This document shows positions 17,693-26,004 of a DNA stretch of 64,000 bases, in pieces. The notes under the pieces were generated by a model that ran no database searches, was not told where the DNA came from, and saw nothing but the letters and a program-made list of their open reading frames with translations. The stretch comes from Pseudoalteromonas umbrosa (GTDB lineage: Bacteria; Pseudomonadota; Gammaproteobacteria; Enterobacterales; Alteromonadaceae): assembly GCF_030125375.1 (NCBI RefSeq), contig NZ_JASJUU010000002.1, forward strand, positions 329,968 through 393,967, written 5' to 3'. The position numbers and the translations under genes are program-made. Position 1 is the first letter of the stretch; each line of letters starts with the position of its first letter.

Positions 17693-19323
17693 TTCACTGT
17701 GTGAATAGGCACATGGGCAAACCAAGCCTGTACTCTGGCGATGAGTTGTGGGCTATCTGCTAGGTGAGCGATATCTAGCGCCTGTTGCGCCATTGTGTGC
17801 GCACGGGCTTTTTGCCCCAAATCGCGATACATATCTGCCTGAGCTAACAATACCCAAACTTGATTGGGCCGAGCATTACTTTCATTAGCAACTTGCATCG
17901 CTTTGGTGAAATAGAGTTTAGCCTCACTGATCTCTTCTTGAGCAATGGCTATTTTCGCTAGCTCTATCAAAGCCGTAGTTTGCCCATATCGCCCATGAAA
18001 GCTGTCGTGATAATCTAATGCTTCCAATAGCCATCTGGTCGCCTCACTATATTGACCTTGTAAACGTTTAATTTTACCCAGCTCTTCATACGAGTAAGCA
18101 ATAAATAACCTGTCTTGGCTGGATTGAGCCAACCCTTTTGCCCTCGCTATGTATTGCTCTGCTAAATCTAACTCTTGCTGCCTATTGTCACCTTGAGGCC
18201 AATGGATCAATAGGTAACCGATCAGTAAATTAGCACGTAAATGTTCTTTTTTACTCACTGAGTTATCTTCTAGCAATAAACTGTCTTGAAGCAAATTGAT
18301 CGCTTCGGGCAACCTGTAAGTGTTGGCTAAACTGCCGGCTAAATACCGCCTTGCAGCTAACATATTGGGTTGCTCAACTAACGCACTTTGAAACAACACA
18401 ATGGCAGCTTCATAATCACGCTTTAAAAATGCATTTACCCCCTTTGCAAAAGCTTGATTACTAAAAGCGCCTTCATAATGTTTACCAATTGTAACTTCTC
18501 GCTGATCAAACTTATCCGCCAATGTACTAATCAACTGATTTAATGCATCGTCAACACTGTGGGATAAAATCACACCTTGCTGTGGGCCATGCTGAGAATG
18601 CAAAGTGTAATGTAACTGCAAGTCTTCAGGGTAACCTGTCAATCGAGTTTGTACTATGAGTTGTGCTTCGAGCTTTTGCTGAAGTTTAAACACCAGCTGT
18701 GCTATAGGCGCCGTATGTCGGAGCTCACTTTGCTGTAAGTGTTCAATTGCCAATAACACTTCATCAGTATCGCTCACTGCCAACTCGGTTTGTTGAGCAA
18801 GCCCATAAGTCAGGTGATCCATCCCCTTTATCGGCACCCAGTCATGCAGTTTATCAGGCATATCGTTATCTACAGGGAGAAATGCAACACGAGGTAACTG
18901 CTGTGTACTGGATTTATCCAAGATATAATGTGCCAACCCAGCTACTAATATCAACGCTAAAAACACCAAAGCTAAAATACGGATTGGAATAAACGCTTTA
19001 AGTTGAAACGGCTTTTGTACACGCTCGATTTCAGCTACCCAACGGTATCCATTTTTAGGAAAAGTTTTAATCGTATTGGGACCGAGAATATCTCTTATCT
19101 CTTTGATTGACTGTACCAAAACTTGATCTTGTACAACTAAATCGCGCCATATGATTTCAAGTAACTCATGCTTAGTCACTACACGATCGGCATTTTCAAC
19201 TAATACAGTCAAAACTTGTAAGGTTTTTGCGCGGATCTCATGCCGCTTTCGTTGCTGTGTGTCTAAGGTATAAACCACACCGCGAACTAGGTCGACTTCC
19301 TTGTTATCAATTTTAAAGCGCAT
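17689..19323 (-). CDS. membrane-anchored winged-helix (CadC/ToxR-type) regulator with TPR region
   Basis: The 544 residues begin with an OmpR-type winged helix at the N-terminus (about 1-105), containing VVTKHELLEIIWRDLVVQDQVLVQSIKEIRDILG and TFPKNGYRWVAEI. A single membrane segment follows (about 115-137, IRILALVFLALILVAGLAHYI). The periplasmic part ends in TPR-like helical repeats (for example SQDRLFIAYSYEELGKIKRLQGQYSEATRWLLEALDYHD). This architecture senses outside the membrane and binds DNA inside the cell. It is divergent from the FAD oxidase across a 388-base region rich in inverted repeats, so that oxidase is the natural candidate target. It converges on the GH16-like gene. Confidence 0.88.
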   Translation of the reverse strand: MRFKIDNKEVDLVRGVVYTLDTQQRKRHEIRAKTLQVLTVLVENADRVVTKHELLEIIWRDLVVQDQVLVQSIKEIRDILGPNTIKTFPKNGYRWVAEIERVQKPFQLKAFIPIRILALVFLALILVAGLAHYILDKSSTQQLPRVAFLPVDNDMPDKLHDWVPIKGMDHLTYGLAQQTELAVSDTDEVLLAIEHLQQSELRHTAPIAQLVFKLQQKLEAQLIVQTRLTGYPEDLQLHYTLHSQHGPQQGVILSHSVDDALNQLISTLADKFDQREVTIGKHYEGAFSNQAFAKGVNAFLKRDYEAAIVLFQSALVEQPNMLAARRYLAGSLANTYRLPEAINLLQDSLLLEDNSVSKKEHLRANLLIGYLLIHWPQGDNRQQELDLAEQYIARAKGLAQSSQDRLFIAYSYEELGKIKRLQGQYSEATRWLLEALDYHDSFHGRYGQTTALIELAKIAIAQEEISEAKLYFTKAMQVANESNARPNQVWVLLAQADMYRDLGQKARAHTMAQQALDIAHLADSPQLIARVQAWFAHVPIHTVN

Positions 19324-19711
19324 GACTTTACACCATTAGGTTGGCTTTCGCGTTAATTTAATATAACCATATGTTTTGCATATAGTTTGCCTCATTGTTT
19401 AAATGCACTCAAGCATCATAAGATAATCTTCAGTCGACATATTTTTTAACTAGGGCTCTCACCTTATAGATCGAAAAACACATTCAACCTCACAATCACA
19501 AAGTTAACCTTTGTGCTACATTTAGTTTGAATTATTCAAATTCGCCGTGCGATAGCACTTCATAAGGCCATTAATCAACTTACATAATTAATGTAAAGCT
19601 TTATATAAATCGCAGATTTAACTATCTGCTTTTGCAGCACAGTCGCAGTAGTCGTTTATAGGAGTAGTCGTCTGCCAAAGTAGACTTAACCATCAAGGCT
19701 AAGGAAAAACT
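19324..19711. promoter_or_regulatory. divergent regulatory region with several dyads
   Basis: This region lies between the winged-helix regulator and the oxidase. Perfect inverted repeats are CACAAAG-N5-CTTTGTG (19497-19515), TTTGAAT-T-ATTCAAA (19526-19540) and TTACAT-N5-ATGTAA (19580-19596). These are plausible operators. No promoter boxes are clear. The oxidase start is preceded by AAGGAAAAACT. Confidence 0.5.
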
Positions 19712-21673
19712 ATGACACATTACACATTTGGCAAAGAGATCACGGATAAACCCCTCCCATCTAAAGTAAAAGTCGCCATTGTTGGCGCGGGTATGTCAGG
19801 TCTATATAGTGCCTGGCGATTACAGCAAGAAGCGCAAGTACAAGATCTGGCTATATTTGAACGCTCAAATAGAACCGGTGGACGTTTAGACTCCGATCTG
19901 ATCGAATTTAATAATCTGCGTTCAGATCAGCCAAAAACTATCACTGTTAAAGAAGAGCAAGGCGGCATGCGCTTTTTGTTTGATGGAATGGACGACTTAA
20001 TGGCACTGTTCTTGAAGCTTAACTTGCAAAATGACATAGTTCCTTTTCCGATGAACAGCGGCGGAAACAACCGTTTATTCTTTCGCGGTGAAAGCTTTAG
20101 CGTGACAGACGCGCAGCAAGATAATTATGCTATCTGGTCACACTTATATAACCTTGATCAATCTGAGCAAGGTGTGAACCCCAAAGACATCGTTAATGTC
20201 GTGTTTAATCGTATATTAGAGGCTAACCCACAGTTTCAGCAACGCCCTGAAGTCAGGGGCCCTGAGTTTTGGCAAGCGTTTAGATTAGAATGTCAGTGGC
20301 AAGGACAAACGCTTAATGAGTGGACCTTGTGGGACCTTTACACCAATATGGGCTACTCACAAGAGTGTATAAATATGCTCTATCGTGTACTTGGGTTTAA
20401 TGGCACCTTCCTATCGCAAATGAACGCGGGGGTTGCATATCAACTCCTAGAAGACTTTCCTGCCAATGTACAATTTAAAACCTTTAAAGACGGCTTTAGT
20501 ACATTACCTAATAAACTCGTGGAAGAAGTAGGCACTGATAATATTCACTTACAAACTAGTATTGAAGAAATCGACTTTGCTGAAGAATCTGGGCTGTATT
20601 CATTACACTATAGCCACACTGATGAACACGGGAAAACACACAAAGGGGTCGTGCAAGCAGAAAAAGTGATATTGGGTCTACCCAGACTTGCGCTTGAAAA
20701 ACTGTTTGTTCGCTCCAACGCATTTAACCAACTCGACAAGGAAAAATCTGAGCAACTTTGGAATACACTGCAGTCTGCCAGCAACCAGCCGCTGCTAAAA
20801 ATTAACCTGTATTATGACTCTGCATGGTGGGGTCGTGGCACCACTGGCCGGCCCGCCGTTGAATTTGGTCCTAACTTTGCCGACTTACCTACGGGATCAG
20901 TATACCCTTTCTATGCCGTCAATGATGAATTAGCCGCAGCGCTTATGTATCAAGAGCGAACAACGCACCCTTCAAAAGATGTACAAGCTAAATTAGACCG
21001 TATCGGCAATGACAAATACGAGAGACCTGCCGCATTAACCATCTATTGCGACTATTTAAATATCAACTTCTGGAGCAACTTACAAAACATTGGCGAGACT
21101 TACCATCACCCGAATCAAAGTCATTATGTACAAGATGTCCCAGATGATATCTATCCAGCGTCGACAGCTGTTGTAGCTCAGGCAACAAAATTCTTCAAAG
21201 AAATATTTAACACCCACTACGTACCAGAACCGATCCTAACCAGTGCACGTATTTGGGAGGGTAGTACCAAATTTGATATCCCAGCAAGCCGACAATTTGG
21301 TTATGGCGTTCACCAATGGGCGGTTGGTGCAAATGATAAAGAAGTCATGGAAACACTCAGTGAACCATTGCCAAACCTATATACATGTGGTGAAGCATTC
21401 TCTGATTATCAGGGCTGGGTTGAAGGTGCACTACGTTCAACTGATTTGGCATTAGAAAAAAGCTTTGGTTTGAAACCATTTAGCCAAGTGTATTTTGAAA
21501 ATACCAACATTCACGCTGCGGATGCAATCAAAGCAATTTACGAGGAAAACTCTAGCAAGCTCATCAACCAGTACATTGAGACTAACTTCTCAGCAAATGC
21601 AGCGCCAATAGACCAAACACAAGACTTTGATAGTGTTATCGGTGTTGACCTTTGCTACTTCGATACCAAGTAA
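19712..21673 (+). CDS. FAD-dependent amine / L-amino-acid oxidase family protein
   Basis: The 653-residue cytoplasmic flavoenzyme is of the monoamine oxidase/tryptophan monooxygenase type. FAD binding is shown by VAIVGAGMSGLYSAWRL near the N-terminus (about 22-38), then FERSNRTGGRLDS and EQGGMRFLFDGMD. The C-terminal FAD motif is LYTCGEAFSDYQGWVEGALRSTDLAL. No signal peptide is visible. The family oxidises amines or amino acids to imines (2-oxoacid after hydrolysis), releasing hydrogen peroxide, or forms amides as in tryptophan 2-monooxygenase. The substrate cannot be fixed from sequence. A ThDP-dependent 2-oxoacid decarboxylase follows, which favours an amino acid substrate. Confidence 0.82.
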   Translation: MTHYTFGKEITDKPLPSKVKVAIVGAGMSGLYSAWRLQQEAQVQDLAIFERSNRTGGRLDSDLIEFNNLRSDQPKTITVKEEQGGMRFLFDGMDDLMALFLKLNLQNDIVPFPMNSGGNNRLFFRGESFSVTDAQQDNYAIWSHLYNLDQSEQGVNPKDIVNVVFNRILEANPQFQQRPEVRGPEFWQAFRLECQWQGQTLNEWTLWDLYTNMGYSQECINMLYRVLGFNGTFLSQMNAGVAYQLLEDFPANVQFKTFKDGFSTLPNKLVEEVGTDNIHLQTSIEEIDFAEESGLYSLHYSHTDEHGKTHKGVVQAEKVILGLPRLALEKLFVRSNAFNQLDKEKSEQLWNTLQSASNQPLLKINLYYDSAWWGRGTTGRPAVEFGPNFADLPTGSVYPFYAVNDELAAALMYQERTTHPSKDVQAKLDRIGNDKYERPAALTIYCDYLNINFWSNLQNIGETYHHPNQSHYVQDVPDDIYPASTAVVAQATKFFKEIFNTHYVPEPILTSARIWEGSTKFDIPASRQFGYGVHQWAVGANDKEVMETLSEPLPNLYTCGEAFSDYQGWVEGALRSTDLALEKSFGLKPFSQVYFENTNIHAADAIKAIYEENSSKLINQYIETNFSANAAPIDQTQDFDSVIGVDLCYFDTK

Positions 21674-21690
21674 TCGACAATATCAACGCG

Positions 21691-21722
21691 GCGGCTAAGC
21701 AAATCGCTGAGCCGCTATTTTT
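21691..21722 (+). terminator. stem-loop with T run between oxidase and decarboxylase
   Basis: GCGGCT (21691-21696) pairs with AGCCGC (21710-21715), followed by TATTTTT. It sits 25 bases before the decarboxylase start, so readthrough may set the ratio of the two transcripts. Confidence 0.6.
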
Positions 21723-21746
21723 GCGAACTAATCTGAGAATTTAGTT

Positions 21747-23537
21747 ATGAGTTCATGTTTCAAAGAATATACGGTAGCAGACTATTTCAAAGACCGGCTG
21801 GAAGAAATTGGCGTTGATCACATGTTTGGCGTCGCTGGCAATTACACCGCGGGTTTACTTGATACTATTTTGGCCGACAGCCAATCCCCCATCACTATTA
21901 AAGGCAATGCCAATGAGATTTGCGCTGGGTTTGCCGCCGATGCGTATGCCAGACTAAAAGGCCCCTGCGCCGCTTATGTTACATACAGCGTCGGTGCATT
22001 TAGCCTACTCAACACCATCGCCGGTTCTTATGTTGAGCAGGTTCCGGTTATTTTAATCAATGGAGCTCCCACCAATAAAGAAGACCAAATATCAAAGTGC
22101 CAAGGTTTGCTTTATTCCCATACTACAGGGTATGAGTTTGTCGATATTCACATGTTTCGCCCAGTCACCGTGGCCGCAGAGCGAATCACCAATGCACTAC
22201 AGGCCCCCTATCAAATCGACTCGGCATTAACAGCATTGCTCAGTGAGCAGCGTCCCATCTATTTTGAAGTCACCGAGGATATTTGGCGTAGCCCGTGTCA
22301 AAGACCACAAGGGCGAGTCAGAGAGCGGCAAAATGATACGCTCACAGTCAGCTGTGCCAAACAAGCAGCCGAAGCAACCCTAAAGCTTATGCTATCAAAA
22401 CCGAAAAGCATATTTTGGGCCGGCATTGAACTGCAACGCCTAGAGTTGCAAGATGAGTTTCTCAATTTAATGGAAGTGATCAACCGCCATCATGCCATGC
22501 CCGATGGACAGATACATTTTGTGACCTCTGCATTGAGTAAGTCCGTCATTGCTGAAACACACCCTTGGTTTGAAGGCTGCGTGACACTCTCCCCATCGGA
22601 AGTAAAAGATCTGGTTGGAGAAGATGGCGTGTTAATCGGTATAGGTGCATGGACAACGGGTAAAGATACTGGCAATCAAGATATTCGTAGCAGCAACACC
22701 ATATTATCGGCTCATAAAGGTGTCTATGTGGGTGCTGACTTTTATCCATCGGTCCAACTTAAAGACTATTTATTATTCCTCACAGAGGCCTTTGAGAAAT
22801 TAGCTAAAGAACAGCCAGCCCAACTTAGCGGCATTCGCAAACCAATGCCAATAAGCAGCATGCCTACGCCAGAGCAGCAATTGGGCTATGATAGCTTTTT
22901 TTCTGCAATCAGCAGCTGGCTATCAGAAGAGGATGTTTTAATTGTGGATGCCGGCTTCCCACTGATCGGTGCCCAAAAGGTTAAAATTCCGTCTCGAAAT
23001 GGCTTTGTTGCACAAGCCGCTTGGTTATCGATAGGTTACTCTGTGCCAGCTGGCACAGGCGTAAAGTGTGCTTACCCAGATAAGCGCTCCATTGTGGTGG
23101 TCGGCGATGGCGCCTTTCATGAAACCTGTCAAGCGGTGGCCGATCAACATGCATATGGACAAAATACCGTTGTGTTTGTCTTGGCAAACGGTATCTATGG
23201 TATCGAGCAATACCTTGTAAATCCAAATCCATTTCGAGATCCGCCGGTAGATTACCAAGATAAACTACTCAACACAGTTTATAGCTACAATGATCTGCCT
23301 GCTTGGAACATAGCTAAGTTACCGGACGCCTTTGGTGGTAAGGGGATCAAAGTCACCACTGTAGCACAGCTGCTCAATGCACTAGAAGAAGTTCGCCAGC
23401 ACGACAACACCAACTATGTTGTTGAGGTGTGTATACCAAAAGAAGATACCCCTTCAAGCATCACAGCCGAAGCGCCAACGGCCGTAGGAGAAGATGAAAT
23501 ATGCAACCCTCAATGGCCGCCAGCCGGTAAATTTTAA
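21747..23537 (+). CDS. thiamine-diphosphate 2-oxoacid decarboxylase (indolepyruvate/phenylpyruvate type)
   Basis: The 596 residues are in the pyruvate/indolepyruvate decarboxylase family, which non-oxidatively converts 2-oxoacids to aldehydes. The N-terminal domain has YTVADYFKDRLEEIGVDHMFGVAGNYTAGLLD, the catalytic Glu region ITIKGNANEICAGFAADAYARLKG and TYSVGAFSLLNTIAGSYVEQVPVILINGAP. The ThDP motif is VVVGDGAFHETCQAVADQHAYGQNTVVFVLANGIYGIEQ (GDG then N at usual spacing). Length and order match indolepyruvate decarboxylases (about 550), with a short C-terminal extension. It follows the FAD oxidase, so a two-step amino acid to aldehyde route is plausible (inference). Confidence 0.85.
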   Translation: MSSCFKEYTVADYFKDRLEEIGVDHMFGVAGNYTAGLLDTILADSQSPITIKGNANEICAGFAADAYARLKGPCAAYVTYSVGAFSLLNTIAGSYVEQVPVILINGAPTNKEDQISKCQGLLYSHTTGYEFVDIHMFRPVTVAAERITNALQAPYQIDSALTALLSEQRPIYFEVTEDIWRSPCQRPQGRVRERQNDTLTVSCAKQAAEATLKLMLSKPKSIFWAGIELQRLELQDEFLNLMEVINRHHAMPDGQIHFVTSALSKSVIAETHPWFEGCVTLSPSEVKDLVGEDGVLIGIGAWTTGKDTGNQDIRSSNTILSAHKGVYVGADFYPSVQLKDYLLFLTEAFEKLAKEQPAQLSGIRKPMPISSMPTPEQQLGYDSFFSAISSWLSEEDVLIVDAGFPLIGAQKVKIPSRNGFVAQAAWLSIGYSVPAGTGVKCAYPDKRSIVVVGDGAFHETCQAVADQHAYGQNTVVFVLANGIYGIEQYLVNPNPFRDPPVDYQDKLLNTVYSYNDLPAWNIAKLPDAFGGKGIKVTTVAQLLNALEEVRQHDNTNYVVEVCIPKEDTPSSITAEAPTAVGEDEICNPQWPPAGKF

Positions 23538-23545
23538 CCCCCGAT

Positions 23546-23577
23546 ACCAGCCCAAGTGGCTGGTTTTGACTTTTTTG
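23546..23577 (+). terminator. rho-independent terminator of the decarboxylase
   Basis: ACCAGCC (23546-23552) pairs with GGCTGGT (23558-23564) around a 5-base loop. It is followed by TTTGACTTTTTT. Confidence 0.85.
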
Positions 23578-23602
23578 AGCTTGCATTAAAAAATGATCTT
23601 AC

Positions 23603-23621
23603 TGTGATAAATTTGTGATAA
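23603..23621 (+). promoter_or_regulatory. candidate response-regulator direct repeat
   Basis: TGTGATAA occurs at 23603-23610 and again at 23614-23621, an exact repeat with an 11-base period. OmpR/PhoB-type regulators bind tandem half-sites with this period. A possible -10 (near 23639-23645, AATAATT) would place the second half-site over the -35 position of the spondin gene. Confidence 0.45.
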
Positions 23622-23691
23622 TTGAGGGAGGCTTTCGCAATAATTGCCCTGCATGCTTAATGTTGTCAATTACAAACAACAAGAGCCAATT

Positions 23692-24393
23692 ATGAAAACA
23701 CGTATTCTATCACTCATCGCAGGCACACTTCTTAGCTCCGGTGCTGCACATGCAGCCTCGCTTGAAGTGAAGGTTACTAACCTAACCCAAGGAATATACT
23801 TCACCCCTATACTCATTTCTGCGCACACCAAGGATGCCATGTTATTCAATGTTGGAGACACAGCATCCGATGAGCTTGAAGCCATGGCCGAAGGCGGCAG
23901 CTTAGACGGTCTTAATACCATATTAACAGGCATAAATGCGAATACTGCCCTAAACCCTGCTGGAGGCTTACTCGCGCCCGTGACAAGTACGACAACAAAT
24001 TTAGAAACCACCGATGGCAACGATAAGCTGTCTATCGTTGCCATGATGTTACCAACCAACGACGGCTTTATAGGACTCAATAGTTGGCAGATCCCAACTG
24101 AAGCAGGCACCTATCATGTCTATCTGAACGCATATGATGCAGGTACAGAAGCCAATGATGAATTGGTAGTAGACGGTTCCGGTGCACCGGATGTGCCGGG
24201 TATTCCAGCATCTCCAGGTGTTGCACCAGGCACCAATGGCTCTGGTGTAACGGCTGATGAAGCCAATGACATGATACATATTCATAGAGGCAACCTAGGC
24301 GATGATAATGCAACAGGCGGTAGCAGTGATTTACACAATACTGTGCACCGTTGGTTAAACCCAGTTGCTAAAGTGACTATTACAGTAAAATAA
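23692..24393 (+). CDS. secreted spondin-domain protein
   Basis: The 233-residue exported protein has signal peptide MKTRILSLIAGTLLSSGAAHA. The mature part matches the Spondin_N family: LEVKVTNLTQGIYFTPILISAHT, ASDELEAMAEGGS, LSIVAMMLPTNDGFIGLNSW, YLNAYDAGTEANDE and, near the end, the HIHRGNLGD and HRWLNPVAKVTITVK strands. Spondin domains are extracellular beta-sandwiches that bind metal, but the bacterial role is unknown. The start at 23692 fits an AAGAG ribosome site and the signal peptide. The paralogous lipoprotein gene follows 10 bases later, and a two-component system follows that. Confidence 0.85.
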   Translation: MKTRILSLIAGTLLSSGAAHAASLEVKVTNLTQGIYFTPILISAHTKDAMLFNVGDTASDELEAMAEGGSLDGLNTILTGINANTALNPAGGLLAPVTSTTTNLETTDGNDKLSIVAMMLPTNDGFIGLNSWQIPTEAGTYHVYLNAYDAGTEANDELVVDGSGAPDVPGIPASPGVAPGTNGSGVTADEANDMIHIHRGNLGDDNATGGSSDLHNTVHRWLNPVAKVTITVK

Positions 24394-24403
24394 GGTGGCT
24401 ATC

Positions 24404-25198
24404 ATGAAACTCTCTAAATTGATTATACCGATTGCTTGCCTGACTCTGGTTGCTTGTAGTGATAATGACGATGAGCCGACTATGGTTGTTGAAACTCCAG
24501 CACCGGCACCCACGCCAGATCCAACGCCGGACCCAGCGCCTGATCCAACTCCAGACCCGACACCTGATCCAACGCCGGACCCAACACCTGATCCTGAGCC
24601 TAGCGAGGCCATGTTAAAAGTCACTGTGACAAACATGACTTATGCCCAACCTCTGTCCCCTGTAGGTGTAGTATTACATAAAGAAGGGCAGCTTTGGGAA
24701 ATTGGCCAACCAGCCAGTGAAGCGCTTGAAAAAATGGCCGAAAGTGGAGACAACAGTGAACTTCTAGCATTAGGAGTAGTGCAGAGTAAAACTTCTGGAG
24801 AAGGGGTGTTACCCCCGGGGGCAAAAACAGAACTTATGTTGTCGCAATCTTCTCTGGATGAACAAAAATTATCATTATTTACTATGATGGTGAATACAAA
24901 TGACGGCTTTACCGGTCTTAATGCCTTAGATGTGTCTTCTATGGCTGTAGGTGATGAGATGCACTATGTCACCTATGCGTATGACGCTGGTACTGAAGCG
25001 AATTCAGAAACCAGTGGCACCATTCCTGGCCCCGCTGACAATGGGGAAGGGTTTAATGCGCAAAGAGAAGAACTGAACAAGGTTGCCATGCATCCTGGTG
25101 TTGTCGGTCAAGACGATGGTCTGACGAATTCTGTGTTAAGCAGCGCTCATAAATTTGACAACCCACTGATGTCAGTGACCATTATGAGAACCAAATAG
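24404..25198 (+). CDS. spondin-domain lipoprotein with Pro-Asp linker
   Basis: The 264 residues begin with a lipoprotein signal, lipobox TLVAC-S near residue 18. A low-complexity linker of seven xPDP units (TPDP, once APDP) spans about residues 35-65. It is followed by a spondin domain parallel to the upstream protein: LKVTVTNMTYAQPLSPVGVVLH, SEALEKMAESGD, SLFTMMVNTNDGFTGLNAL and YAYDAGTEANSE. The linker is probably a spacer that holds the domain away from the membrane. The start at 24404 is preferred over 24395. It is almost certainly cotranscribed with the first spondin gene. Confidence 0.85.
   Translation: MKLSKLIIPIACLTLVACSDNDDEPTMVVETPAPAPTPDPTPDPAPDPTPDPTPDPTPDPTPDPEPSEAMLKVTVTNMTYAQPLSPVGVVLHKEGQLWEIGQPASEALEKMAESGDNSELLALGVVQSKTSGEGVLPPGAKTELMLSQSSLDEQKLSLFTMMVNTNDGFTGLNALDVSSMAVGDEMHYVTYAYDAGTEANSETSGTIPGPADNGEGFNAQREELNKVAMHPGVVGQDDGLTNSVLSSAHKFDNPLMSVTIMRTK
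24512..24603 (+). repeat. in-frame 12-base coding repeat (TPDP linker)
   Basis: About seven tandem 12-base units encode xPDP in the spondin lipoprotein. Synonymous third-base changes between units show it is maintained at protein level and not freshly slipped. Confidence 0.8.
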
Positions 25199-25202
25199 CC
25201 TC

Positions 25203-25234
25203 CTACTCGCCCCGGCAACCGAGTAGCTGGGGCG
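25203..25234 (+). promoter_or_regulatory. overlapping stems (possible pseudoknot or attenuator)
   Basis: CTACTCG (25203-25209) pairs with CGAGTAG (25220-25226). The CCCC in that loop (25210-25213) can pair with GGGG (25229-25232), extendable to CGCCCC with GGGGCG. The two pairings either exclude each other or form an H-type pseudoknot. It lies between the spondin lipoprotein stop and the response regulator start, with only a weak T tract. Confidence 0.4.
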
Positions 25235-25272
25235 TGTTTGCTTGTGCAATATCACAGGCAGGAGGTTAGTCT

Positions 25273-26004
25273 ATGCATCAACGCGTGCTCATTGTCGAAG
25301 ACGATTTAGACATCGCTCGTTTACTTCAAGTACATTTAAACGAGCTTGACCTTGAAGTTGATCACCTTGCGACTGGAGAAGGTGTTATGTCTCAACTAAC
25401 GCAACAACACTATGCCATTGTATTGTTAGACGTCATGCTACCAGTCGTTGATGGTTTAACATTGTGCAGAGAAATAAAAACACTCCACCCCAAAATCAGT
25501 GTTGTCATGTTAACTTCAAAAAGCAGCGAGATGGACCGCGTCATAGGTTTGGAGGTGGGGGCCGATGACTATATATGTAAACCCTGTAGTTATCGTGAGT
25601 TTCAAGCCCGTATCAAAGCACAGTTAAGACACATAAAGCTGTTAGAAGCACAACAGTCTATTGAAATACCTAAGGGTGTTTCGGCACCAATAAAACTGGG
25701 TGATCTGCAAGTTGATCCACACTGCCATGAAGTATCTTTACATCAAAAGATGTTGGAGCTAACCGCAACTGAGTTTGAGCTTATGCTATTTTTCGTCAAA
25801 CACCCCAATCAGGTATTTTCCCGTGCGCAATTACTGGAGTCTGTTTGGGGCTACGACCATTTAGGCTATGAACATACCGTCAATTCTCATATTAATCGTA
25901 TACGGACCAAAATAGAAAAGCTCACTGACCAAGCGATCATCGAAACCGTTTGGGGCGTTGGCTATAAACTCAACTCTAAGCCTTTGCAACAGGACAGGTT
26001 ATGA
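25273..26004 (+). CDS. OmpR-family response regulator
   Basis: The 243 residues have a receiver domain with phospho-acceptor D53 (IVLLDVMLP), acidic pocket EDD at 9-11 and LTSK lysine, followed by GLEVGADDYICKPC. The C-terminal winged helix (about 135-235) contains LTATEFELMLFFVKHPNQVFSRAQLLESVWG and HTVNSHINRIRTKIEK, then ETVWGVGYKL. It acts as a DNA-binding output partner of the kinase that overlaps its stop (ATGA). Its position downstream of two spondin genes suggests that it controls them. The 11-bp direct repeat at 23603-23621 is the candidate site. Confidence 0.95.
   Translation: MHQRVLIVEDDLDIARLLQVHLNELDLEVDHLATGEGVMSQLTQQHYAIVLLDVMLPVVDGLTLCREIKTLHPKISVVMLTSKSSEMDRVIGLEVGADDYICKPCSYREFQARIKAQLRHIKLLEAQQSIEIPKGVSAPIKLGDLQVDPHCHEVSLHQKMLELTATEFELMLFFVKHPNQVFSRAQLLESVWGYDHLGYEHTVNSHINRIRTKIEKLTDQAIIETVWGVGYKLNSKPLQQDRL

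Noticed and set aside
24355..24636. Gly-Ser-Val-rich minus-strand frame
   Set aside because: It is the antisense of the Pro-Asp linker in the spondin lipoprotein, a composition artefact.
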